Positions 33,935 to 39,071 of a DNA stretch of 64,000 nt are shown here, piece by piece (within the stretch, counting starts at the first letter, position 1; each line of letters begins with the position of its first letter). The notes beneath the pieces are model-generated. The model was not told where the DNA came from, did no database searches, and saw nothing but the letters and a program-made list of their open reading frames with translations. The stretch is from a virus, in IMG/VR virus record IMGVR_UViG_3300029922_000057, positions 1-64,000 of that record, one strand, 5' to 3'. Made by a program: the position numbers and the translations under genes.

Positions 33935-34160
33935 GAGTTTTAAGCGGGGTGACACCTACCGAGTCCTGCGGACTAAAGTGGTGTGGCACGGCGGAGAGGC
34001 GTCGAGAAATTGAGGAGATATGTGGAGGTACTATTTCTGGTGGCGGAGTTGGTCTTTTGGAAAGACCTTCCGATTGAACAGTTCTCTTATGTGGGGATGT
34101 AGCTCATATGAGAGCTACCGATTCGGACCACTGGAGGTACGAAAATATCTCTGATTCAAA
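33935..34160 (+). other. Structured spacer between rnpB and tRNA-Gly
   Basis: 226 bases without an ORF. One strong hairpin GGTCT-TTTGGAA-AGACC near 34070 looks like a tRNA-Pro anticodon arm but has no T arm or acceptor. A D-arm-like GCTCATATGAGAGC follows. Probably eroded tRNA sequence. Confidence 0.35.
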
Positions 34161-34234
34161 GCGGGTATAGCCAAGCGGTAAGGCAACAGGCTTCCACCCT
34201 GTCACCGTCAGTTCAAATCTGACTATCCGCTCCA
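34161..34234 (+). tRNA. tRNA-Gly(TCC)
   Basis: Acceptor GCGGGTA/TATCCGC, D arm GCC/GGC, anticodon arm ACAGG-CTTCCAC-CCTGT, T arm GTCAG-TTCAAAT-CTGAC, CCA encoded. Reads GGA/GGG. Confidence 0.93.
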
Positions 34235-34252
34235 AGTTTTGTTGGTGTTATA

Positions 34253-34328
34253 GGCGATGTGGCGAAGTGGTTAACGCGGCGGTCTGCAAAACCGTTATGC
34301 ATGGGTTCGAATCCCATCATCGCCTCCA
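34253..34328 (+). tRNA. tRNA-Cys(GCA)
   Basis: Acceptor GGCGATG/CATCGCC, anticodon arm GCGGT-CTGCAAA-ACCGT, T arm ATGGG-TTCGAAT-CCCAT, CCA encoded. Reads UGC/UGU. Confidence 0.93.
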
Positions 34329-34344
34329 ATTTGAAAGGAGAGCG

Positions 34345-34554
34345 ATGAAGATTAACTTCGATGCCGACATGAGAAGCGTTCATACCCGACTGGCTGGTGA
34401 AGAGAACAACATTCGCCTCAGTCCTGAGCAGTGGCAAGAGTTTGTTGCAATGTTGGAAAGGCCAACACAGCCGAATGAGAATTTACGTCTGCTGTTGACG
34501 GAGCCCTCGGTATTAGAAAGGATAAATATGCTGAACAGTGGCAAAAGGTTTTGA
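34345..34554 (+). CDS. TacA/DUF1778 antitoxin-tail-like protein
   Basis: 69 residues from ATG 34345, with AAAGGAG upstream. The central segment, LSPEQWQEFVAMLERPTQPN then ENLRLLLTEPSVLE, follows the pattern at the C-terminus of DUF1778 antitoxins (LSxExxxxFxxxLxxPPxPNxxLxxLL), the part of TacA that wraps its GNAT toxin. The DNA-binding ribbon-helix-helix that normally precedes it is absent, and no toxin gene is adjacent. It lies between tRNA-Cys and tRNA-Ala. Inferred role: free-standing neutraliser of a host TacT-like toxin. Confidence 0.5.
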   Translation: MKINFDADMRSVHTRLAGEENNIRLSPEQWQEFVAMLERPTQPNENLRLLLTEPSVLERINMLNSGKRF

Positions 34555-34562
34555 TGTTTTAG

Positions 34563-34637
34563 GGGCCTGTAACTCAGTGGGAGAGTGCTTCCATGGCATG
34601 GAAGAAGTCGAGGGTTCAATCCCCTCTAGGTCCACCA
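34563..34637 (+). tRNA. tRNA-Ala(GGC)
   Basis: Acceptor GGGCCTG/TAGGTCC, D arm ACTC/GAGT, anticodon arm CTTCC-ATGGCAT-GGAAG, T arm GAGGG-TTCAATC-CCCTC, CCA encoded. Reads GCC/GCU. Confidence 0.9.
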
Positions 34638-34649
34638 AATTTTAGTAGA

Positions 34650-34830
34650 GGATGTGATGCCGGAGAGTTCCCTTCGGGTATGAACAATCCAGCCAAATGG
34701 CTCTACTGAACGACACTGTTGTGGTAGCTCAAATCGTATGGGTGTGTGCAGTTGAACAGCACACTCGTAATTAGAGAGATGAGGTACCCGGTCGTTAAAT
34801 GACAGCGTAAGCGGCACGACACGTCCACCA
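34650..34830 (+). ncRNA. Structured 181-nt unit with tRNA-like acceptor end
   Basis: GGATGTG (34650) can pair all seven positions with CACGTCC (34820), followed by A and CCA as in a tRNA acceptor. Inside are AGCC-AAAT-GGCT, GTGTGC-AGTTGAACA-GCACAC and GTC-GTTAAAT-GAC hairpins, but no TTCRA T loop or anticodon arm. Could be a tRNA with a large insertion, two fused units, or a new RNA. Confidence 0.4.
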
Positions 34831-34831
34831 A

Positions 34832-34907
34832 GGGGTTGTAGCATAGCGTCTAATGCAGCGGCTTGTCGAGCCGTCTATCGTGGGTTAGAGTCCCATCAGC
34901 CCCGCCA
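34832..34907 (+). tRNA. tRNA-Asp(GTC), copy 1
   Basis: Acceptor GGGGTTG/CAGCCCC, D stem GCAT/ATGC, anticodon arm GCGGC-TTGTCGA-GCCGT, CCA encoded. T loop is TTAGAGT: the invariant C56 is A, and the D loop lacks the usual GG, so tertiary contacts are altered. Confidence 0.8.
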
Positions 34908-35001
34908 AGTTTCAAAGGGTAGCACCTAACGTCGTACCGCACAAAGGCGCACGGGCTTAGGGCTTGCAGTGAGAACTAAAAGCTGCGGAACACACCCTTG
35001 A
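34908..35001 (+). other. Spacer with weak long-range pairing
   Basis: No ORF. TCAAAGGGT near 34912 can pair with ACCCTTGA just before the next tRNA, enclosing 70 bases of uncertain structure. Possibly a decayed tRNA unit. Confidence 0.25.
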
Positions 35002-35076
35002 GGAGACGTACCATAATGGCAATGGGCTTCCCTGTCACGGAAGAATATACGAGTTCAACCCTCGCCGTCTCCGCCA
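35002..35076 (+). tRNA. tRNA-Asp(GTC), copy 2
   Basis: Acceptor GGAGACG/CGTCTCC, D stem CCAT/ATGG, anticodon arm CTTCC-CTGTCAC-GGAAG, T arm CGAG-TTCAACC-CTCG, CCA encoded. Sequence unlike copies 1 and 3 outside the anticodon. Confidence 0.82.
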
Positions 35077-35086
35077 GTTTGAAGTT

Positions 35087-35163
35087 GGGGATGTAGTTCA
35101 GTTGGTTAGAACGCTACCCTGTCACGGTAGAGGTCGCGGGTTCGAGCCCCGTCGTCCCCGCCA
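35087..35163 (+). tRNA. tRNA-Asp(GTC), copy 3
   Basis: Acceptor GGGGATG/CGTCCCC, anticodon arm CTACC-CTGTCAC-GGTAG, T arm GCGGG-TTCGAGC-CCCGT, CCA encoded. The most canonical of the three Asp genes. Confidence 0.94.
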
Positions 35164-35237
35164 ACTTTAAAGTGTGGTTCCCTCAGGTTTAGGGATTAAA
35201 TGCAGGACGGACGCGCTTGCAGCCGCTAACTAGTTTT

Positions 35238-35310
35238 GCGCCTTTGGCTCAGCGGCTAGAGCACTTCCTTGACATGGAAGGGACCGTAGGTTCGATTCCT
35301 ACAAGGCGCA
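35238..35310 (+). tRNA. tRNA-Val(GAC)
   Basis: Acceptor GCGCCTT/AAGGCGC, D arm GCTC/GAGC, anticodon arm CTTCC-TTGACAT-GGAAG, T arm GTAGG-TTCGATT-CCTAC. Discriminator A is followed by CAT, so CCA is not encoded. Reads GUC/GUU. Confidence 0.92.
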
Positions 35311-35324
35311 CATTCGTGACTATC

Positions 35325-35343
35325 AACCTCTTTAGTAGAGGTT
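35325..35343 (+). promoter_or_regulatory. Hairpin before GIY-YIG gene
   Basis: AACCTCT-TTAGT-AGAGGTT, 7 bp. Shares the AGTAGAGG core with the hairpins at 4584 and 37486. Confidence 0.4.
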
Positions 35344-35376
35344 AAGTCCTCAGAAACCTGAGAGGCTGATAGGTTC

Positions 35377-35985
35377 ATGATATTTTACACAGTGTATCGA
35401 ACACAGAATTTGGTGAACGGAAAGTATTACTTCGGCGTCCACAAAACCAAGAACCCGTACGACGGGTACCTTGGGTCAGGTAAGGTTCTGAAGGCGGCGA
35501 TTCGTAAGCACGGTGAGCAGTCGTTCATAAAGAACGTGTGCTTCATCTTCGACAACTCAGGGGAGGCATTTGCTAAAGAATACGAACTGATTGAAACGTA
35601 TCGAGCCGACCCTTTGTGCTACAACCTGAGACAAGGTGGGAGTGGTGGCTTCGACTGGATAAATCAGCAACCCAACCAAGGGTGGAGGGTTCGAGCGGCC
35701 AATAGGACTAACAGCGCGGAGCGTTGGAAGACAGACGCTAACTATCGGGATATGATTCGCAACAATTTCAATCGTAGTGGCGCTCGTGGGTCATCGGAGA
35801 TGGCAAAGCAAAGAGGATTATCAGCGATAGGCTCCGCCGCCGCAAGGTTGAGAAATATAAAAGCGGTTGAACGAATGAAAGCGCAGGAGTTGTTTGAACA
35901 AGGAATTTGTAAAGCCCAAATCGCAGCTTTACTCGGGGTTGCAAAGAGTTCGGTAAGTGTTTGGGTTAAGGGTTTGTCGGGCTGA
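35377..35985 (+). CDS. GIY-YIG homing endonuclease (Seg-like)
   Basis: 202 residues. The N-terminal catalytic module has TVYRTQNLVNGKYYFGVHKT, then DGYLGSGKVLKAAIRKHG and an acidic KEYELIE, the order seen in phage Seg-type GIY-YIG nucleases. The C-terminal 50 residues form a helix-turn-helix (ICKAQIAALLGVAKSSVSVW) for DNA binding. Free-standing between tRNA genes, a common site for such mobile genes. Its stop overlaps the next tRNA-like unit by one base. Confidence 0.85.
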   Translation: MIFYTVYRTQNLVNGKYYFGVHKTKNPYDGYLGSGKVLKAAIRKHGEQSFIKNVCFIFDNSGEAFAKEYELIETYRADPLCYNLRQGGSGGFDWINQQPNQGWRVRAANRTNSAERWKTDANYRDMIRNNFNRSGARGSSEMAKQRGLSAIGSAAARLRNIKAVERMKAQELFEQGICKAQIAALLGVAKSSVSVWVKGLSG

Positions 35986-36054
35986 GGCTCGTCGTCTAAT
36001 GGTAGGACGCCCCTATCGAGGGGAAATGAGAGTTCGAATCTCTCCGTGTCTACA
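35985..36054 (+). tRNA. Degenerate tRNA-like unit after the endonuclease
   Basis: Acceptor AGGCTCG/CGTGTCT (one T-T mismatch), D arm GTC/GAC and a perfect T arm GAGAG-TTCGAAT-CTCTC. The anticodon arm is only CCCC-TATCGA-GGGG, three bases shorter than standard, so no anticodon can be assigned. No CCA. Confidence 0.5.
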
Positions 36055-36136
36055 CGACAGTCTGACAGATGCAGGGAGATAGAGGGGATTTGCTCTCAAC
36101 GTGTGAGATGCGTAGAACCTCTCCTCCCGAAAGTTT

Positions 36137-36215
36137 GGGGCTAGGGAATGCCGGGGGTGTTCACCTCATTCGCAATGAGGAATCCAGTGGGGTTCGAGTC
36201 CCCATAGCTCCACCA
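36137..36215 (+). tRNA. tRNA-Ala(CGC)
   Basis: Acceptor GGGGCTA/TAGCTCC, D arm GAAT/GTTC, anticodon arm CCTCA-TTCGCAA-TGAGG, T arm TGGGG-TTCGAGT-CCCCA,CCA encoded. Reads GCG. Confidence 0.9.
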
Positions 36216-36309
36216 AGTTAAGTCCGGAACTCGGCTTAAGGAATTGAAATGTGGGCGTCCATAGTGGTAACGCCGAGCGATGGGGTGCCAAGTCCCCTGC
36301 GTCCACCAA
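36216..36309 (+). other. Decayed tRNA unit
   Basis: GGGCGTC near 36253 can pair six of seven with TGCGTCC before an ACCA, and TGGGG-TGCCAAG-TCCCC looks like a T arm with a mutated loop. The intervening 50 bases are too short for a full tRNA. Ends in the CCAAGTTT spacer used after intact tRNAs. Confidence 0.4.
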
Positions 36310-36315
36310 GTTTGT

Positions 36316-36419
36316 GCAATGGTAGCTCAGTTGGTAGAGCATTCCACGTCTCATGGTTAAGGGCCTATATCGCTGGCGGATTGTTATGGACGCCGTGGGT
36401 TCGAATCCCACCTGTTGCA
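36316..36419 (+). tRNA. tRNA-like gene with about 35-nt insertion in the anticodon arm
   Basis: Acceptor GCAATGG/CTGTTGC, canonical D arm GCTCAGTTGGTAGAGC and T arm GTGGG-TTCGAAT-CCCAC. Between TTCCA (36351) and TGGAC (36387), which would form the anticodon stem, lie about 40 bases instead of 7. The anticodon cannot be read without knowing whether these are removed. No CCA encoded. Candidate for an intron-bearing or disrupted tRNA. Confidence 0.55.
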
Positions 36420-36436
36420 TGAATAGTTAGGAAGAG

Positions 36437-36613
36437 ATGAAGTTCAACGCGGTTTGCGAAAACGATGTTTGTGTGGGTGAATGTATTTGCAGTCCGTGGT
36501 ACGCGGGGTTGGAAGAGCCCGACACATACAAGCGGTGCTTGAGTTGTAAGGCACCACTCAGCGATGAAGACGACCCTGACCTTTGTGAGAAGTGTGGATT
36601 GAATGAAGTATAG
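36437..36613 (+). CDS. Zinc-ribbon microprotein (58 aa)
   Basis: From ATG 36437, with GGAAGAG upstream. Cysteine-rich: VCENDVCVGECIC, then CLSCKAPL and CEKCG, a double zinc-ribbon pattern. Ends overlapping the next ORF by 11 bases. Function unknown. Confidence 0.6.
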   Translation: MKFNAVCENDVCVGECICSPWYAGLEEPDTYKRCLSCKAPLSDEDDPDLCEKCGLNEV

Positions 36614-36785
36614 TGTACCTGAGTTCACGTTAGTAAGCTGTCCGACTGTCAGCATCGCCGACATCAAGGCAAAGCAATGGCCGCTCAAGGTCACGGACAC
36701 AGTAACAGGTAAGGTCTCACAGGTTGGAGACCGCGAGATTGAAGCTATACAACTCTTGGTTGAGTTGGTGGATGAGGGTGAATGA
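36603..36785 (+). CDS. Small hypothetical protein (60 aa)
   Basis: MKYSVPEFTLVSCPTVSIAD..., mixed alpha/beta, acidic C-terminus. Coupled to its neighbours by overlaps at both ends. Confidence 0.5.
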   Translation: MKYSVPEFTLVSCPTVSIADIKAKQWPLKVTDTVTGKVSQVGDREIEAIQLLVELVDEGE

Positions 36786-36994
36786 CTTTTATTGACGCAG
36801 TAATTGCAATTTCGAAAGACCCGACTTTATCACTATGTGAGAACGATGGTGAGAGAAGCGGGAAGTACAGTATCTGCGTGTATAAGGGTGATGAATGCAT
36901 AGGTAAACTACGGTGGCCGAGAACGACAGAAACTGGCAAAGTGATTGCCATCGCCACCGTTGATGAAGCGGTAGAAGAGGTTTTGGGTGTGTAG
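36782..36994 (+). CDS. Small hypothetical protein (70 aa)
   Basis: MTFIDAVIAISKDPTLSLCE..., start overlaps the previous stop (ATGA). The final codons (VLGV and stop) coincide with the 5' strand of a tRNA-acceptor remnant at 36985. Confidence 0.5.
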   Translation: MTFIDAVIAISKDPTLSLCENDGERSGKYSICVYKGDECIGKLRWPRTTETGKVIAIATVDEAVEEVLGV

Positions 36995-37017
36995 CTCGAC
37001 TCCTGTCACATCCACCA
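36985..37017 (+). pseudogene. Mini-tRNA remnant (acceptor stem only)
   Basis: GGGTGTG pairs seven bases with CACATCC, followed by A and CCA, but only 15 bases lie between them: TAGCTC of a D arm joined to CGACTCCTGT of a T arm. An internal deletion of about 45 bases is the simplest reading. Confidence 0.6.
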
Positions 37018-37300
37018 AGTTTCACAGTGCATAGTGTGATTACAGAACACGGTGTATCTTAGTGCGTAAGTGGCAAGTCGCTTTGTCACGCTGTGAAGGC
37101 TGCGGTGATTTATGGGCTCTGACCCATACCCATGGTACCGAAAGGAAGAGTAGGGGTCACCAAGATAGCTCTAGCGAAAGTTGCTTCCCCAACCATGACC
37201 TTGGCGGGTGGCTAGTAAAGTGAAGACGGACGCAGTTAATCGAGTTTATGCCGAGTAAGGGAAATCCCGTGGCGGATAACCACGCCCCCTCGGCTCCAGT
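37018..37300 (+). other. Spacer with tRNA-like debris
   Basis: No ORF. GGTGA/TCACC (37090-37165) before an ACCAAG and GCCGAG/CTCGGC with TCCA (37250-37298), enclosing GGGAAATCCC and GTGG-CGGATAA-CCAC hairpins, look like further shortened tRNA units. Confidence 0.35.
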
Positions 37301-37301
37301 T

Positions 37302-37387
37302 TGACGGGTTACTTTAGTGGCCTAAAAACTCGCTTAGTAGCTTTATGCGAAGGGCGGGAACGAAGGTTCGAATCCTTCACTCGTCAC
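37302..37387 (+). tRNA. tRNA-like unit with abnormal anticodon arm
   Basis: Acceptor TGACGGG/CTCGTCA pairs fully and the T arm GAAGG-TTCGAAT-CCTTC is perfect. The anticodon region TCGC...GCGA has a 13-base loop and the D arm TTTA/TAAA is weak. Anticodon unassigned, no CCA. Confidence 0.45.
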
Positions 37388-37400
37388 TAGTTTGTAGTTT

Positions 37401-37475
37401 GGCCCTATCTTCTAGCGGTTAGGAAAGCAGGTTCTCAACCTGACAACCGGGGTTCGACACCCCGTAGGGCTACCA
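37401..37475 (+). tRNA. tRNA-Glu(CTC)
   Basis: Acceptor GGCCCTA/TAGGGCT, anticodon arm GCAGG-TTCTCAA-CCTGA, T arm CGGGG-TTCGACA-CCCCG, CCA encoded. Acceptor and D arm are nearly identical to tRNA-Glu(TTC) at 37909. Reads GAG. Confidence 0.9.
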
Positions 37476-37485
37476 AATATGAGAA

Positions 37486-37507
37486 GCATAGTAGAGGTCT
37501 ACTATGC
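37486..37507 (+). promoter_or_regulatory. Palindrome covering ribosome site and start codon
   Basis: GCATAGTAGA and TCTACTATGC are complementary around a GG centre. The palindrome includes the AGAGG ribosome site and the ATG of the 37504 gene, so folding would block initiation. Confidence 0.5.
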
Positions 37508-37653
37508 AAGCACCATGGACTCCCGAGTATGGTTTCACCGGGCACGTTGATGTTGGAACTTTTTTCGTTTTGATTGGTATTTTTGTTTTGATTGCGGTAT
37601 TGAAAGTGTGGGATGCTTACCACCCTGAGGATCACGATGGTGATGGCTTATGA
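37504..37653 (+). CDS. Single-pass membrane microprotein (49 aa)
   Basis: MQAPWTPEYGFTGHVDVG, then a transmembrane helix TFFVLIGIFVLIAVLKVW and an acidic tail ending HPEDHDGDGL. AGAGG precedes the ATG but lies in a palindrome. Possible envelope-targeted effector; unrecognised. Confidence 0.55.
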   Translation: MQAPWTPEYGFTGHVDVGTFFVLIGIFVLIAVLKVWDAYHPEDHDGDGL

Positions 37654-37903
37654 ACTATCGGAGTTCTGCAAGTTGGAAGGTATACCAGAGTGCCCACACT
37701 TCGATGATATTGGCTTCACTGTAGTTTTCGAGACGGGGTCGGGACAGAGTTTCAAGCACGAGGCAAAGCACCTTTGTGCGGCCTGTGTGCCAGCAGAAGC
37801 AAGAGTTTTTAATGCGGAGTGGCCGAGGCGAATCAGGCGCGACCCTGCAAAGGTTGAGACACGAGTTAAATCCTCGTCTCCGCGTCCAAGTAATCGGTGG
37901 TAG
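37643..37903 (+). CDS. Hypothetical protein running into tRNA-Cys
   Basis: 86 residues from ATG 37643 (MAYELSEFCKLEGIPECPHF...). Two Cys/His pairs (PECPH, LCAACV) suggest a zinc site in residues 15-55. The last 30 residues are encoded by the tRNA-Cys gene at 37813-37888 and look non-native (Arg/Pro/Ser-rich), so the original C-terminus was probably lost. Confidence 0.45.
   Translation: MAYELSEFCKLEGIPECPHFDDIGFTVVFETGSGQSFKHEAKHLCAACVPAEARVFNAEWPRRIRRDPAKVETRVKSSSPRPSNRW
37813..37888 (+). tRNA. tRNA-Cys(GCA), second copy
   Basis: Acceptor TGCGGAG/CTCCGCG, D arm GCC/GGC, anticodon arm CGACC-CTGCAAA-GGTTG, T arm ACGAG-TTAAATC-CTCGT, CCA encoded. T loop has A instead of C56, as in tRNA-Asp copy 1. 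Overlaps the 3' end of the 37643 ORF. Confidence 0.8.
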
Positions 37904-37908
37904 TTTAT

Positions 37909-37983
37909 GGCCCTATCTTCTAACGGCTAGGAAGGCACCCTTTCAAGGTGAGAATGAGGGTTCGACTCCCTCTAGGGCTACCA
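37909..37983 (+). tRNA. tRNA-Glu(TTC), copy 1
   Basis: Acceptor GGCCCTA/TAGGGCT, anticodon arm CACC-CTTTCAA-GGTG, T arm GAGGG-TTCGACT-CCCTC, CCA encoded. Reads GAA. Confidence 0.92.
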
Positions 37984-38097
37984 AGTTTCAAGGTCGTCTA
38001 ACATGGCAGAGCAATGACGGGTAAATGTTGCTCCGCTGTCGATATACTGAGCAGCATGTAACTGGGTTCCGTCAGCACCAAGCTAGTAATAGCCTCT
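37984..38097 (+). other. Spacer with decayed tRNA-like sequence
   Basis: No ORF. GAGCAA...TTGCTC and GCTG...CAGC hairpins precede GTCAGCACCAAGC, again ending like a tRNA 3' end plus the array's spacer. Confidence 0.3.
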
Positions 38098-38172
38098 GAT
38101 GTCGGAGTGACAAGCGGTAAGGACACCGCCCGTTCGTGGCGGAGATGGGGGTTCGATGCCCCTCCTTGAGAA
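38098..38172 (+). pseudogene. Decayed tRNA-Glu-like unit
   Basis: A perfect anticodon stem CCGCC/GGCGG holds loop CGTTCGT (TTC in anticodon position but G at 33). T arm GGGGG-TTCGATG-CCCCT. The acceptor pairs only four of seven and no CCA follows. Confidence 0.45.
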
Positions 38173-38180
38173 TAAGTTTC

Positions 38181-38256
38181 GCCCTCGTAACTCAGCGGTA
38201 CGAGTGCTTCCTTCACACGGAAGAAGTCGTAGGTTCGATTCCTACCGAGGGCACCA
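38181..38256 (+). tRNA. tRNA-Val(CAC)
   Basis: Acceptor GCCCTCG/CGAGGGC, anticodon arm CTTCC-TTCACAC-GGAAG, T arm GTAGG-TTCGATT-CCTAC, CCA encoded. Reads GUG. Confidence 0.92.
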
Positions 38257-38262
38257 AGCTAC

Positions 38263-38377
38263 GCCGGGTGGAAGAATTGGTAGATTCGCTGGAGGCATCC
38301 ATAGGCATCACAAAGTATGCCCGTTTATGCGAACGGGTTTTGTGAGTTTGTAGGCTTCGATACCTACCCCGGCACCA
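38263..38377 (+). tRNA. Oversized tRNA-like gene with extra hairpins
   Basis: 115 nt. Acceptor GCCGGG/CCCGGC plus A and CCA, a Leu-like D arm GAAGAATTGGTAGATTC and T arm GTAGG...CCTAC with an 8-base loop. Between them lie three hairpins: TGGA-GGCA-TCCA, GGCAT-CACAAAGT-ATGCC and CCGTT-TATGCG-AACGG. No normal 7-base anticodon loop is visible. Could be an insertion-bearing tRNA. Confidence 0.5.
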
Positions 38378-38431
38378 AGTTATGAGTTTCGTGTATCGAG
38401 GAGTCAACGTAAGGCACCCGGATTTAAGTTT

Positions 38432-38507
38432 GTCGCCGCCGTCTATCGGTCTGGACCTCTGACTTTCAATCAGATGATGGTGGGTTCGATTCCCATCGGC
38501 GACACCA
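38432..38507 (+). tRNA. tRNA-Glu(TTC), copy 2
   Basis: Acceptor GTCGCCG/CGGCGAC, D arm GTC/GAC, anticodon arm TCTGA-CTTTCAA-TCAGA, T arm GTGGG-TTCGATT-CCCAT, CCA encoded. Different acceptor from copy 1. Confidence 0.9.
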
Positions 38508-38654
38508 AATTCTGAGTATTAGAAGAGTACCTGATTGGGGAGGTTGGCCTAAAGGCAGCTATCCTTTCAAGAGTGAACCGCGTGGACGGGGGTAACAATC
38601 AGAAGAGTTGTTATGTGGCGGCGGATTACGAGTATTGAAGAAAGAAGGTACGAC

Positions 38655-39071
38655 ATGAGCCTAGATGTGGGGCTAGTACAGGGTGAGCCTCGTGAGGTTC
38701 CCTGCGAACGTTGCAAGAACTGCCCCGATTGCGACGGCACCGGCAAGTCCGCCGAAACCGATGTAGTCTTCGACCAGAACATCACCCACAACTTGAACAA
38801 GATGGCGATGGAAGCTGGCATCTACCAGCACCTATGGCGTCCAGAGCGGCTTGGCATCACCAAGGCTAAGGAACTAATCGAGCCGCTCACCACCGGACTT
38901 GCCTTGATGAAGGGTGACCGTCCCCGGTTCGAAGCGTTCAATGCTCCCAACGGTTGGGGTACGTACGAGCACTTCATCCCCCGGAGCCCTGAAGGCACCA
39001 AGGAGGCGTTGCGGCTATTTGAAGGTGCCCTTCCTATGGTGATACCGTCCCGTAAGCTGGTGGTGAGCTAA
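38655..39071 (+). CDS. Conserved phage hypothetical protein (NITHNLNKMA family)
   Basis: 138 residues from ATG 38655, AGAAGG upstream. CERCKNCPDCDGTGK is a zinc ribbon. NITHNLNKMAMEAGIYQHLW, LIEPLTTGLALMKGD and NGWGTYEHFIPR are the diagnostic segments of a widespread phage protein family without known function. Confidence 0.8.
   Translation: MSLDVGLVQGEPREVPCERCKNCPDCDGTGKSAETDVVFDQNITHNLNKMAMEAGIYQHLWRPERLGITKAKELIEPLTTGLALMKGDRPRFEAFNAPNGWGTYEHFIPRSPEGTKEALRLFEGALPMVIPSRKLVVS

Noticed and set aside
34070-34090. tRNA-Pro(TGG) suggested by GGTCT-TTTGGAA-AGACC
   Set aside because: Only an anticodon-like hairpin; no D arm, T arm or acceptor pairing at proper spacing.
34650-34830. tmRNA
   Set aside because: An acceptor-like stem and CCA exist, but there is no TTCRA T arm and no tag reading frame after a resume codon.
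38263-38377. Group I intron in a tRNA-Leu
   Set aside because: The insertion is far shorter than a group I intron and lacks the P, Q, R, S core sequences.
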